Source: Xenophilus azovorans DSM 13620
Lineage (GTDB): Bacteria > Pseudomonadota > Gammaproteobacteria > Burkholderiales > Burkholderiaceae_C
Assembly: GCF_000745855.1 (NCBI RefSeq)
Contig: NZ_JQKD01000030.1
Coordinates: 1 to 64,000 of the forward strand
Direction of reading: 5' to 3'
DNA: 64,000 bases
Below are positions 26,582-35,522 of this stretch, in pieces. How positions within the stretch are numbered: position 1 is the stretch's first letter; each line of letters begins with the position of its first letter. Position numbers and translations under genes: made by a program. The notes below the pieces were generated by a model, which searched no databases, was not told where the DNA came from, and saw only the letters and a list, made by a program, of their open reading frames with translations.

Positions 26582-26729
26582 ATCCGGCGTGCCCGAGCAG
26601 GCCGTCAGAACGTGCCCGATCAAGGCGCAAAGCGCAGCCATAGCTCGGGCTATGGCGAGCATTTGCAACGCGGAGCGGGTGCGTTTTGGCGGGATGAGCG
26701 GGCATGTCGGTTCGCTCACACCTTCTCAG
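26565..26729. mobile_element. MITE-like element with ~30-bp imperfect terminal inverted repeats
   Basis: The left end CTCAGAAGGTGTGAATGAAT is mirrored at the right end, which reads on the minus strand CTGAGAAGGTGTGAGCGAAC; similarity continues to about 30 bp on each side (...CGTGCCCG versus ...CATGCCCG). Inside is a hairpin CCATAGC-TCG-GCTATGG around 26638-26655, framed by GCAAA and TTTGC. There is no coding capacity for a transposase. The ends give the stop codons of both convergent neighbours (tag and the alpha-E gene). No obvious target-site duplication was identified. Confidence 0.65.
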
Positions 26730-27682
26730 TGCGCCGGCACCAGAAAGTCCTGGCTGATGCGCCCGCCCAGCTCGTTCACCCGGTCGAGGAACTGCGTGAG
26801 GTAGGCGTGCAGCCCGGTGGCGAGGATCTCGTCCACCCGGCCGTACTGCAGCTCGGCCAGCAGCTTGCCGGCGCGGCGCAGCGTCTCGGCGCTCTGGTCG
26901 TTGGCGACCTTGCCGAGGTTGTTGACCACCTCGTTCAGGCTGTGGTGCAGCGAGCGCGGCATGTCCACGCGCAGGATGAGCAGTTCCGCCACGCGCTCGG
27001 GCTTGATCACGTCGCGGTAGACCTTGCGGTAGACCTCGAAGCCGGAGACGCTGCGCAGGATCGCGCTCCAGTGATAGAAGTCGTACTCCTGGTGCTCCTC
27101 GGTGGTGGCGCCGAAGAACTCGCTGCCCATGGCGTGGAACTTCACGTCCACCAGCCGCGCGGTGTTGTCGGCGCGCTCCAGGAAGGTGCCCAGGCGCGAG
27201 AAGTGGAATGCCTCGTCCTGCAGCATGGTGCCCAGCGTCACCCCGCGCGAGAGGTGCGAGCGGTGCTTGACCCACTCGAAGAAGGCGCCGGGGTCGCGCT
27301 CGAACTGGCCCGGGCGCAGCATGCGGTTGACCTCCAGCCAGGTGGTGTTCTGCGTCTCCCACGACTCGGTGGTCAGCGCGCCGCGCACGGCGCGCGCGTT
27401 CTCGCGCGCGGCCTTCAGGCAGGAGATGATCGACGAGGGGTTGCTCTCGTCCCCGACCATGAATTCCATGACGCCCTCGGGCGTGATGGCGTCGTGCTTG
27501 GCGAAGTAGGCCGGCCGCAGCTCGCTGATGGACAGCACGCCCTGCCAGCCGAGCTGCGCGACCTCGGCCGACTGCGGCAGCATCGAGGTCTGGTAGTTGA
27601 CGTCGAGCATGCGGGCGGTGTTCTCCGCCCGCTCGGTGTAGCGCGACATCCAGTAGAGGTGGTCGGCGGTGCGCGAAAGCAT
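26726..27682 (-). CDS. Alpha-E domain-containing protein (DUF403)
   Basis: This 318-aa all-helical alpha-E protein begins MLSRTADHLYWMSRYTERAE, the family hallmark, and has FLERADNTARLVDVKFHAM and LRVDMPRSLHHSLNEVV further on. Alpha-E proteins accompany a circularly permuted ATP-grasp ligase and transglutaminase-like proteases in predicted peptide-ligation systems. The ATP-grasp gene lies 20 nt upstream on the same strand, so they form an operon. The final codons abut the MITE-like element, whose end supplies the stop. Role: probably a partner of the ligase; the reaction is unknown. Confidence 0.92.
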   Translation of the reverse strand: MLSRTADHLYWMSRYTERAENTARMLDVNYQTSMLPQSAEVAQLGWQGVLSISELRPAYFAKHDAITPEGVMEFMVGDESNPSSIISCLKAARENARAVRGALTTESWETQNTTWLEVNRMLRPGQFERDPGAFFEWVKHRSHLSRGVTLGTMLQDEAFHFSRLGTFLERADNTARLVDVKFHAMGSEFFGATTEEHQEYDFYHWSAILRSVSGFEVYRKVYRDVIKPERVAELLILRVDMPRSLHHSLNEVVNNLGKVANDQSAETLRRAGKLLAELQYGRVDEILATGLHAYLTQFLDRVNELGGRISQDFLVPAH

Positions 27683-27702
27683 GTTCTGGTCCTCCCCCGG
27701 GT

Positions 27703-29235
27703 TCAGGCCGACTGGCTCTGCGTCTGGCTCTGGCCGCCGCCCTGGCGCTGCGACTGCGACTGCGATTGGGACTGCGAGCCGAAGCGCCCCTCGGGCTCCA
27801 GGATCCAGGTGTCCTTGGTGCCGCCGCCCTGCGAGGAGTTGACCACCAGCGAGCCCTCCTTCAGCGCCACGCGCGTCAGGCCGCCGGGCACCATCTGCAC
27901 CTCCTTGGCGCTCAGCACGAAGGGCCGCAGGTCGATGTGGCGGGGCGCGATGCCCGATTCGACGAAGGTGGGCGAGGTCGAGAGGCTGAGCGTGGGCTGG
28001 GCGATGTAGCCGTCGGGCTTGGCGCGCACCACCTCGCGGAACTCGTCGATCTCGGCCTGCGTGGCGGCCGGGCCGATCAGCATGCCGTAGCCGCCGGCGC
28101 CGTGCACTTCCTTGACCACCAGGTCCTTCATGTTCGCCAGCACGTAGTCCAGGTCTTCCTTCTGCCGGCACATCCAGGTGGGCACGTTCTTCAGGATCGG
28201 CTGCTCGCCCAGGTAGAACTCCACCATCTTCGGCACGTAGGGGTAGATGGACTTGTCGTCGGCCACGCCGGTGCCCACCGCGTTGCAGATCACCACGTTG
28301 CCGGCCTTGTAGGCGCGCATCAGGCCGGCGCAGCCCAGCGTGGAGTGGGGGCGGAACACCTCCGGGTCGAGGAAGTCGTCGTCCACCCGGCGGTAGATCA
28401 CGTCCACCCGGCGCGGGCCGCGCGTGGTGCGCATGTAGACGAAGTCGTCCTTGACGAACAGGTCCTGCCCCTCGACCAGTTCCACGCCCATCTGCTGCGC
28501 GAGGAAGGCGTGCTCGAAGTAGGCGCTGTTGTACATGCCGGGCGTGAGCACCACCACGGTGGGCTCGGCCGCGGTCGGCCAGGCGCTGGCGCGCAGCGTC
28601 TCCAGCAGCAGGTCGGGGTAATGCGCCACCGGCGCCACACGGTTCTGCGCGAACAGCTCCGGGAAGAGCCGCATCATCATCTTGCGGTTCTCCAGCATGT
28701 AGCTCACGCCGCTGGGCACGCGCAGGTTGTCCTCCAGCACGTAGTACTCGCCCTTGCCCGAGGAGTCCGGCGCGCGGACGATGTCGATGCCGGAGATGTT
28801 GGAGTAGATGTCGTTGGGCACCTGCACGCCGATCATCTCGGGCCGGAACTGCGCGTTGCCCTCGATCTGCTCGGCGGGCACGATGCCGGCCTTGACGATC
28901 TCCTGGTCGTGGTAGATGTCGTGGATGAAGCGGTTGAGCGCGGTGACGCGCTGCACCAGGCCCTTCTCCATCGCGGCCCACTCGTCGGCCGGGATGATGC
29001 GCGGCAGCAGGTCGAAGGGGATGAGGCGCTCGGTGCCGGCACCGTCCTCGTCCTTCGCGCCGTAGACGGCAAAGGTGATGCCGACGCGGCGGAAGATCAT
29101 CTCCGCCTCCTCCCGGCGCGACCGCATCACTTCCGTGGGCTGCTTCGCAAGCCATTGGTCGTACCGTTGATAGTGCTGCCGGATGCCGGCGCCCTCGTAG
29201 GGCAGCCGGTCGTACATTTCATCGAACTTGTGCAT
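27703..29235 (-). CDS. Circularly permuted ATP-grasp protein (DUF404/DUF407 type)
   Basis: This 510-aa protein is a predicted carboxylate-amine ligase with circularly permuted ATP-grasp fold. Signatures are YYVLEDNLRVPSGVSYMLE, TPGMYNSAYFEHAFLAQQM, VDVIYRRVDDDFLDPEVF, NAVGTGVADDKSIYPYV and VKEVHGAGGYGMLIGP. It is the stand-alone counterpart of the fused protein at 35.5-38.2 kb. The C-terminus is an unusual Ser-Gln-rich tail (GSQSQSQSQSQRQ and more, about the last 25 residues) encoded by a short tandem repeat. I chose the ATG at 29235 (MHKFDEMYDRLPYEGAG), 12 nt after AAGGAG; the ATG at 29259 is the alternative. Confidence 0.92.
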   Translation of the reverse strand: MHKFDEMYDRLPYEGAGIRQHYQRYDQWLAKQPTEVMRSRREEAEMIFRRVGITFAVYGAKDEDGAGTERLIPFDLLPRIIPADEWAAMEKGLVQRVTALNRFIHDIYHDQEIVKAGIVPAEQIEGNAQFRPEMIGVQVPNDIYSNISGIDIVRAPDSSGKGEYYVLEDNLRVPSGVSYMLENRKMMMRLFPELFAQNRVAPVAHYPDLLLETLRASAWPTAAEPTVVVLTPGMYNSAYFEHAFLAQQMGVELVEGQDLFVKDDFVYMRTTRGPRRVDVIYRRVDDDFLDPEVFRPHSTLGCAGLMRAYKAGNVVICNAVGTGVADDKSIYPYVPKMVEFYLGEQPILKNVPTWMCRQKEDLDYVLANMKDLVVKEVHGAGGYGMLIGPAATQAEIDEFREVVRAKPDGYIAQPTLSLSTSPTFVESGIAPRHIDLRPFVLSAKEVQMVPGGLTRVALKEGSLVVNSSQGGGTKDTWILEPEGRFGSQSQSQSQSQRQGGGQSQTQSQSA

Positions 29236-29317
29236 GGAACGACCGATCTCCTTGACCATAGCTTAGCAAGTTCAGGACCAGCTTCACGCGCACTGCAGGT
29301 GGCTTTTGTCGGGCATG

Positions 29318-31783
29318 TCACGGCAGCGGCGGCGGCGCGTGGTGCCAGTAGCGCCGCCGCACGCTGCGCTCGCATTGCACGGCACCGGGCTGCGCGCTGT
29401 GCCAGCCCAGGGCGCCGCAGCGCGGTGAATCGACCACCTGCGCGCCCTGCCTGCGCAGGCGCGCCACCACCTCCGGCGCCGGATGGCCGAAGCGGTTGCG
29501 CCAGCCGGCCTGCACGATGGCCAGCCGGGGCCGCACCGCCGCCAGGAAGGCCGCGCTCGACGAGGTCTTGCTGCCGTGGTGCGGCACCAGCAGCACGTCG
29601 GCGCGCAGCGCGGCGGCGCTGTCGGCCACCAGCGCCAGTTCCTGCGGCCGCTCGATGTCGCCGGCCAGCAGCGCGCTGGTGCGGCCGTTGTCCACCCGCA
29701 GCACGCACGACACGGTGTTGGGCCGCGCGCCCTCGACCGCCTGCCCGGGCTGCGGATGCAGCACGGCGAAGCGCACGCCGTCCCATTCCCATTGCAGCCC
29801 GGCCGCGCAGGGCTGCTGCGGGCGCAGCGCCCGCAGCGGATGGCCCGCCTCCAGCGTGCCCAGCAGCGCGGCGCCGGGCTGCATCGCCAGCACGGCGGCG
29901 GCGCCGCCGGTGTGGTCGGTGTCGCGGTGGCTCAGCAGCAGCGTGTCGACGCGCGCGTCCAGCGCGCGCAGCAGCGGCACCAGCACACGGTGGCCGGCAT
30001 CGCTGTCCTGGCTGTAGCGGGGGCCCGCGTCGTACAGCAGCGTGTGCCCCGCGGTGCGCACCAGCACGGCGTTGCCCTGGCCGACGTCGACGGCCAGCAG
30101 TTCGAACTCGCCTGGCGGCGGACGCGGCGCCTGCCACAGCAGCACCGGCAGCAGCAGCGGCACGCCCATCAGGCGCAGCGAGGGCGGCAGCCGCATCACC
30201 AGCAGCAGGCCGCCCAGCACGCCCGCGGCCCCGGCCCACAGCGGCGGTGCGGCGGCCGAGAAAGTGGCGCCCGGCCACGCCGCGAGCGCCTGCAGCAGCC
30301 ATCCGAGCAGCCCGACCGCGCCGGCCGCGGCATCCCACAGCGCCGGCACCAGCACGCCCAGCATCGCCAGCGGCGTGACCACCAGCGTCACCCACGGAAT
30401 GGCGACCAGGTTGGCTGCCAGCCCCACCAGCGACACCTGCTGGAACAGCAGCAGGCCCAGCGGCGCCAGCGCCAGCGTCACGACGGCCTGCTCGCGCAGC
30501 AGGCGTACGAGCCGTGCGCCGGCATGCCGTGCCGCCCCCGCCTGCGCGGGCATGGCGCCGGCATCGGTGGCGAACAGCACCCCCACCGCGACGAAGCTGA
30601 GCCAGAAGCCGGCCTGCATCAGCGCCCACGGGTCCAGCGCGACGACGCCCGCGCACACCAGCAGCCAGGCCAGGGGCCAGGGCCAGCGGCGCGCGCCCAG
30701 GCGCAGCAGCGCCGCCAGCGCCAGCATCCAGACGGTGCGCTGCGCCGGTACGCCCCAGCCGCTGAACAGGGCATAGGCCGCCGCCAGCGCCAGGCCGCCG
30801 GCCAGCGCCGCCTGCTGTGCCGGCAGCCGCAGCATCAGCCGCGTGCTGCGCCGCCACAGCGCGCCGACCACGGCGCCGGCCAGCCAGGCGAACATCGTCA
30901 CGTGCAGGCCCGAGATCGACATCAGGTGCGCCACGCCCGTGGCGCGGAAGATGTCCCAGTCGGCCCGGTCGATGGCGGCCTGGTCGCCGGTGACGAGGGC
31001 CGCGACCACGCCGGCGCGCTGGCGGTCGGCCACCCGTTCGAGGATCGCGTCGCGCACCGCCTCGCGGGCGCGCTCGACGGGCCGGCGCAGGGCGGCGCGC
31101 GAGCCATCCAGGCGCTCGGGCGCCGCATCGCGCGGCCCGGCGCGCACCGTGCCGGCGGCCTGCACGCCCTGCTCCCACAGCCACAGTTCGTAGTCGAAGC
31201 CGTGCGGGTTGAGCGTGCCGTGGGGTGCGCGCAATCGCACGGTGAAGCGCCAGCGCTCGCCCGCGTGCACGGCCGGCAGCGGCGCGGCGGCGTCCGCGTC
31301 CTGCGATCCCGCCCACGTGCCGGGCGCATACCAGCCCAGCGCCAGGCTCGGCGGCAGGCGAGGCGCCGGCGCATCCGGCCCGCCCGCGGGCCAGCGAGCC
31401 GATGCCACGTCGAGGCGGAACTGCTGCCCCGCAGCATTGCGCCGGGGCATCTGCGCGACCACGCCGACCACCTCCACGTCGCGCCCCTCCATCCACGCCG
31501 GCAGGGCATCGGACAGATGCATGCCGGCGCGCAGGCCGGCGGCGGCCAGCCCCAGCGCGATGCCGCACAGCATCGCCGGCAGGAACGCAAGGACCGGCCC
31601 CGGCCGCAGGCGGCGCAGCAGCCACAGCCCGGCGAGCGCACCCAGCGCCCCCGTCGCATAGACCGCGGCCGGCCAGAGCGCCGCCTGCTGCAGTTGCAGC
31701 GCCGCCCCCGCCACCGTGCCCGCCAGGCACGCCATCCGCGCATGCCACGCGGCCGCATGCCGCCCCGCGATGCCTCCCGCCAT
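29318..31783 (-). CDS. comEC: DNA internalisation-related competence protein ComEC/Rec2
   Basis: This 821-aa inner-membrane protein is the channel for single-stranded DNA uptake in natural transformation. It has an N-terminal OB-like extracellular region (VEVVGVVAQMPRRNAAGQQ), the competence domain with ATGVAHLMSISGLHVTMFA, about ten transmembrane helices, and a C-terminal metallo-beta-lactamase domain: LLAVDVGQGNAVLVRT, LLSHRDTDHTGGAAAV and LLVPHHGSKTSSS. All metal ligands of the lactamase-type motif are visible. Length matches family (750-850 aa). It lies between the two amidoligase-type gene sets and is leftward; a functional link is not evident. Confidence 0.95.
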   Translation of the reverse strand: MAGGIAGRHAAAWHARMACLAGTVAGAALQLQQAALWPAAVYATGALGALAGLWLLRRLRPGPVLAFLPAMLCGIALGLAAAGLRAGMHLSDALPAWMEGRDVEVVGVVAQMPRRNAAGQQFRLDVASARWPAGGPDAPAPRLPPSLALGWYAPGTWAGSQDADAAAPLPAVHAGERWRFTVRLRAPHGTLNPHGFDYELWLWEQGVQAAGTVRAGPRDAAPERLDGSRAALRRPVERAREAVRDAILERVADRQRAGVVAALVTGDQAAIDRADWDIFRATGVAHLMSISGLHVTMFAWLAGAVVGALWRRSTRLMLRLPAQQAALAGGLALAAAYALFSGWGVPAQRTVWMLALAALLRLGARRWPWPLAWLLVCAGVVALDPWALMQAGFWLSFVAVGVLFATDAGAMPAQAGAARHAGARLVRLLREQAVVTLALAPLGLLLFQQVSLVGLAANLVAIPWVTLVVTPLAMLGVLVPALWDAAAGAVGLLGWLLQALAAWPGATFSAAAPPLWAGAAGVLGGLLLVMRLPPSLRLMGVPLLLPVLLWQAPRPPPGEFELLAVDVGQGNAVLVRTAGHTLLYDAGPRYSQDSDAGHRVLVPLLRALDARVDTLLLSHRDTDHTGGAAAVLAMQPGAALLGTLEAGHPLRALRPQQPCAAGLQWEWDGVRFAVLHPQPGQAVEGARPNTVSCVLRVDNGRTSALLAGDIERPQELALVADSAAALRADVLLVPHHGSKTSSSAAFLAAVRPRLAIVQAGWRNRFGHPAPEVVARLRRQGAQVVDSPRCGALGWHSAQPGAVQCERSVRRRYWHHAPPPLP

Positions 31784-31926
31784 CCTGCCTGCTCCCTGTG
31801 CTTTGCCGCCCCGGACCGGCAGGCTCCGTGGCGCATTAATTGCTTTTGCGTCGGCTAGTATGACGCCGCGCCTGCACCGGGCGGCTTTGCGTCATGCACA
31901 CGATCCAGCACGAGACCTCATCAGCC

Positions 31927-34900
31927 ATGTCGATCCACGCCGCCCTCCACCACGTCACCCGCTACACCTACGACCGCCCCGTGCAACTGGGCCCGCAGGT
32001 CGTGCGGCTGCGGCCGGCGCCGCACTGCCGCAGCAAGATCGTCTCGTACTCGCTGCGCGTCGAGCCCGCCGAGCACTTCATCAACTGGCAACAGGACCCC
32101 TTCGCCAACTACCAGGCGCGGCTGGTGTTCCCGAAGAAGACCACCGCGTTCACGGTCACGGTGGACCTGGTGGTCGAGATGGCGGTCTACAACCCCTTCG
32201 ACTTCTTCCTCGAACCGCATGCCGAGACCGTGCCCTTCCAATACGCGAAGGCGCAGGCGGAGGAACTGGCGCCCTACCTCGCCGCCGAGCCGCTGACGCC
32301 CCTGGTGGCCGCCTACCTGGAGAAGATCGACCGCAGCGAGCAGCGCACGGTGGACTTCCTGGTCAAGCTCAACCAGCAGGTGCAGCAGGACGTGCGGTAC
32401 CTGATCCGCATGGAGCCCGGCGTGCAGACGCCGGAGGAAACGCTCGCCAACGCCAGCGGCTCCTGCCGCGACTCCGGCTGGCTGCTGGTGCAGCTGCTGC
32501 GCCACATGGGCCTGGCGGCGCGCTTCGTCTCGGGCTACCTGATCCAGCTCACGCCCGACGTCAAGTCGCTCGACGGCCCGAGCGGCACCGACCACGACTT
32601 CACCGACCTGCACGCCTGGTGCGAGGTCTACCTGCCCGGCGCCGGCTGGATCGGCCTGGATGCCACCTCGGGCCTGCTGGCCGGCGAGGGCCACATCCCG
32701 CTGGCCTGCACACCCGCACCCTCCAGCGCCGCGCCCATCGAGGGCCTGGTGGACGAGGCCGAGGTCGACTTCGGCCACGAGATGAAGGTCACGCGCGTGT
32801 ACGAGTCGCCGCGGGTGACGCGGCCCTACACCGACGACCAGTGGGCCGCCGTGCTGGCGCTGGGCGACGCGGTCGACGCGCGCCTGGCGGCCGGCGACGT
32901 GCGCCTGACCATGGGCGGCGAGCCCACCTTCGTCGCCAGCAGCGACCGCGATGCGCCCGAGTGGAACACCGACGCCCTCGGCCCCACCAAGCGCGGCTAC
33001 GCCACCGAACTGGTGCACCGGCTGCGCGAGGAATACGGCCAGGGCGGCTTCCTGCACTTCGGCCAGGGCAAGTGGTACCCGGGCGAGCAGCTGCCGCGCT
33101 GGGCGCTGTCGATCTTCTGGCGCGCCGACGGCCAGCCGGCCTGGCACGATCCGGCCCTGTTCGCCGACGAGCGCCAACCGGCGAACTACACCAGCGCCGA
33201 CGCCGAGCGCTTCACGCACCGGCTGGCGCAGAAGTTGGGCCTCGCGCCCTCCTTCATCCAGCCCGCCTACGAGGACGTCTACTACTACCTCTGGCGCGAA
33301 CGCCGCCTGCCGGTGAACGTCGACCCCTTCGATTCGAAGCTGGACGACGAACTGGAGCGCGCCCGCCTGCGCCGCGTGTTCACGCAGAAGCTCGATGCGG
33401 TGATCGGCTACGTGCTGCCGCTGGAGCCGGCCTCCAACGCGAGCGGCAGCCCGCAGCTCACCGGCCCGCGCTGGAAGACCGGCCCCTGGTTCCTGCGCGA
33501 CGACCGGCTCTACCTCGTGCCCGGCGACTCGCCCATGGGCTACCGGCTGCCGCTCGATTCGCAGCCGTGGGTGAGCAAGGGCGAATTCCCCTACCTGATT
33601 GAGCGCGATCCGAATGCGCCGCCGACGGCACTGCCCCCGGCAGACGACCTGCGCGGGCGCTACGCCGGCCAGAGCGTGCCGGCCACCGACCTGGGCGACG
33701 TGCCCTACGCCTTCGGCCCGCCGCCGCAGCCGGGCGCCGCGCTGCGCATGCAGCACCCCGGCGCCGCCCCGCTGCCGCCGGCCGGCGACGACACGCGAGC
33801 GCCCGGCCGCTTCCAGTCGGCGCACGGGATCACCCGCACCGCCCTGTGCGTGGAGGCGCGCGATCCGCGCCGCGCCAACGGCCCCGCCGCGGAAAAGCAG
33901 GGCAGCGCCTCCGGCATCCTCTACGTCTTCATGCCGCCGCTGGCCTTCCTGGAGGACTACCTCGACCTGCTCGCCGCCGTCGAGGCCACCGCCGGGGAAC
34001 TGAGCGTGCAGATCGTGCTGGAAGGCTACCCGCCGCCGCGCGACGCGCGCCTGAAGCTGCTGCAGGTCACGCCCGACCCCGGCGTGATCGAAGTCAACAT
34101 CCACCCGGCCCACGACTGGGGCGAGCTGGTGCAGCACACCGAGTTCCTCTACGACGCCGCCTTCCAGACGCGCCTGGCGGCCGAGAAGTTCATGACCGAC
34201 GGCCGCCACACCGGCACCGGCGGCGGCAACCACTTCGTGCTGGGCGGCGCCACGCCGGCCGACAGCCCCTTCCTGCGCCGGCCCGAGCTGCTGGCCAGCC
34301 TGCTGCTGTACTGGCACAACCACCCTTCGCTGTCGTACCTGTTCTCGGGCCTGTTCATCGGCCCGACCAGCCAGGCGCCGCGCGTGGACGAGGCGCGCAA
34401 CGACCAGGTCTACGAGCTGGAGATCGCGCTCAAGGAAATCGGGAGGAGCCGCGAGATCTACGGGCAGGCGAGCAGCGCCGGGCCGTCCCACGCCGCGAGC
34501 GCCCCCTCGGGGGGCAGCGAGCCACACGAAGTGGGCGAGCGTGGCGGCTATTTCGCGCCCTGGCTGGTCGACCGGCTGCTGCGCAACATCCTGATCGACG
34601 TCACCGGCAACACGCACCGCAGCGAGTTCTGCATCGACAAGATGTACTCGCCCGACGGCCCCACCGGCCGGCTGGGCCTGCTGGAGCTGCGCGCCTTCGA
34701 GATGCCGCCGCACGCGCGCATGAGCATCGTGCAGCAGCTCCTGATGCGCGCCTTCGTCGCCCGCTTCTGGGACGCGCCCTACCAGGCGCCCGCCACCCGC
34801 TGGGGCACCGAGCTGCACGACCGCTTCCTGCTGCCCACCTTCGTGAAGATGGACTTCGAGGACGTCATCGCCGAGATGCGCCAGGCCGGCTTCGCCTTCG

Positions 34901-35484
34901 AAAGCGAGTGGTTCGCGCCGCACTTCGAGTTCCGTTTCCCGCTGGTGGGCGGGGTGCAGGCCATGGGCATGCAGCTCGGCCTGCGCAACGCGCTGGAGCC
35001 CTGGCACGTGATGGGCGAGGAAGGCGCCGTCGGCGGCACCGTGCGCTATGTCGACTCCTCGCTGGAGCGCATCGAGGTGCGCGTGAACGGCCTGAACCAG
35101 AGCCGCTACGCCGTCACCGTCAACGGGAAAGTGCTGCCGCTGCAGCCCACCGGCGTGGCCGGCGAGTACGTGGCCGGCGTGCGCTACAAGGCCTGGAACC
35201 CGCCCTCCTCGCTGCACCCCACCATCCAGCCGCACGCGCCGCTGACCTTCGACCTGGTCGACACCTGGATGAAGCGCTCGGTGGGCGGCTGCCAGTACCA
35301 CGTGGCGCACCCGGGCGGGCGCAACTACACCACCTTCCCGGTCAACGCCTACGAGGCCGAGAGCCGGCGCCTGGCGCGCTTCTCGCGCATGGGCCACACG
35401 CCTGGACGCATGGAAACGCCGCCGGCCAACATCGAGGCGCCGGGCAGCCGGGAGTTCCCGTTCACGCTGGATCTGCGGCGGTGA
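31927..35484 (+). CDS. Transglutaminase-like protease fused to DUF2126
   Basis: This is a 1185-aa protein. The N-terminal bacterial transglutaminase region ([19 protein letters not shown]) leads to a core with C180 in [14 protein letters not shown]229 in DLHAWCEVY and D245 in IGLDATSG. From about residue 310 to the end lies DUF2126 (for example [19 protein letters not shown], and [19 protein letters not shown]). It occurs with ATP-grasp/alpha-E proteins in predicted peptide-modification systems. Residues about 853-877 ([18 protein letters not shown] and following) are encoded by a dispersed repeat and look like an in-frame insert in DUF2126. The ATG at 31927 fits the family; an upstream Met at 31894 is possible. 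It is cytoplasmic. Confidence 0.92.
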   Translation: MSIHAALHHVTRYTYDRPVQLGPQVVRLRPAPHCRSKIVSYSLRVEPAEHFINWQQDPFANYQARLVFPKKTTAFTVTVDLVVEMAVYNPFDFFLEPHAETVPFQYAKAQAEELAPYLAAEPLTPLVAAYLEKIDRSEQRTVDFLVKLNQQVQQDVRYLIRMEPGVQTPEETLANASGSCRDSGWLLVQLLRHMGLAARFVSGYLIQLTPDVKSLDGPSGTDHDFTDLHAWCEVYLPGAGWIGLDATSGLLAGEGHIPLACTPAPSSAAPIEGLVDEAEVDFGHEMKVTRVYESPRVTRPYTDDQWAAVLALGDAVDARLAAGDVRLTMGGEPTFVASSDRDAPEWNTDALGPTKRGYATELVHRLREEYGQGGFLHFGQGKWYPGEQLPRWALSIFWRADGQPAWHDPALFADERQPANYTSADAERFTHRLAQKLGLAPSFIQPAYEDVYYYLWRERRLPVNVDPFDSKLDDELERARLRRVFTQKLDAVIGYVLPLEPASNASGSPQLTGPRWKTGPWFLRDDRLYLVPGDSPMGYRLPLDSQPWVSKGEFPYLIERDPNAPPTALPPADDLRGRYAGQSVPATDLGDVPYAFGPPPQPGAALRMQHPGAAPLPPAGDDTRAPGRFQSAHGITRTALCVEARDPRRANGPAAEKQGSASGILYVFMPPLAFLEDYLDLLAAVEATAGELSVQIVLEGYPPPRDARLKLLQVTPDPGVIEVNIHPAHDWGELVQHTEFLYDAAFQTRLAAEKFMTDGRHTGTGGGNHFVLGGATPADSPFLRRPELLASLLLYWHNHPSLSYLFSGLFIGPTSQAPRVDEARNDQVYELEIALKEIGRSREIYGQASSAGPSHAASAPSGGSEPHEVGERGGYFAPWLVDRLLRNILIDVTGNTHRSEFCIDKMYSPDGPTGRLGLLELRAFEMPPHARMSIVQQLLMRAFVARFWDAPYQAPATRWGTELHDRFLLPTFVKMDFEDVIAEMRQAGFAFESEWFAPHFEFRFPLVGGVQAMGMQLGLRNALEPWHVMGEEGAVGGTVRYVDSSLERIEVRVNGLNQSRYAVTVNGKVLPLQPTGVAGEYVAGVRYKAWNPPSSLHPTIQPHAPLTFDLVDTWMKRSVGGCQYHVAHPGGRNYTTFPVNAYEAESRRLARFSRMGHTPGRMETPPANIEAPGSREFPFTLDLRR
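34473..34553 (+). repeat. Dispersed repeat copy B, in frame inside the DUF2126 gene
   Basis: It contains GCGCCCCCTCGGGGGGCAGC flanked by GCGCCGGGCCGTCCCA on the left and GAGCCACACGAAGTGGGCGAG on two sides of a short spacer on the right. The translated stretch includes [18 protein letters not shown]. Copies A (16541-16625, opposite strand) and C (46447-46530) share the same order of blocks. Confidence 0.72.
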
Positions 35485-35507
35485 AAGGGCGCCGGTGACG
35501 GCGATGT

Positions 35508-35513
35508 GACAAT
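35508..35513 (+). promoter_or_regulatory. Probable -10 box (GACAAT) before the fused ATP-grasp/alpha-E gene
   Basis: GTGACAAT ends 9 nt before the GTG start, within the 38-bp gap after the DUF2126 gene. It could give a second, nearly leaderless transcript. Promoter function is inferred. Confidence 0.35.
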
Positions 35514-35522
35514 GCCGCCGCC

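Noticed and set aside
25190-26719. Long minus-strand extension of the zinc-ribbon gene through tag
   Set aside because: The zinc-ribbon homology starts only at the Met at 25921; upstream residues are antisense to tag.
31921-35397. 1158-codon open frame antisense to the DUF2126 gene
   Set aside because: It is a shadow of a GC-rich gene: His/Arg/Ala-biased translation without domains, while the sense frame has intact catalytic motifs.
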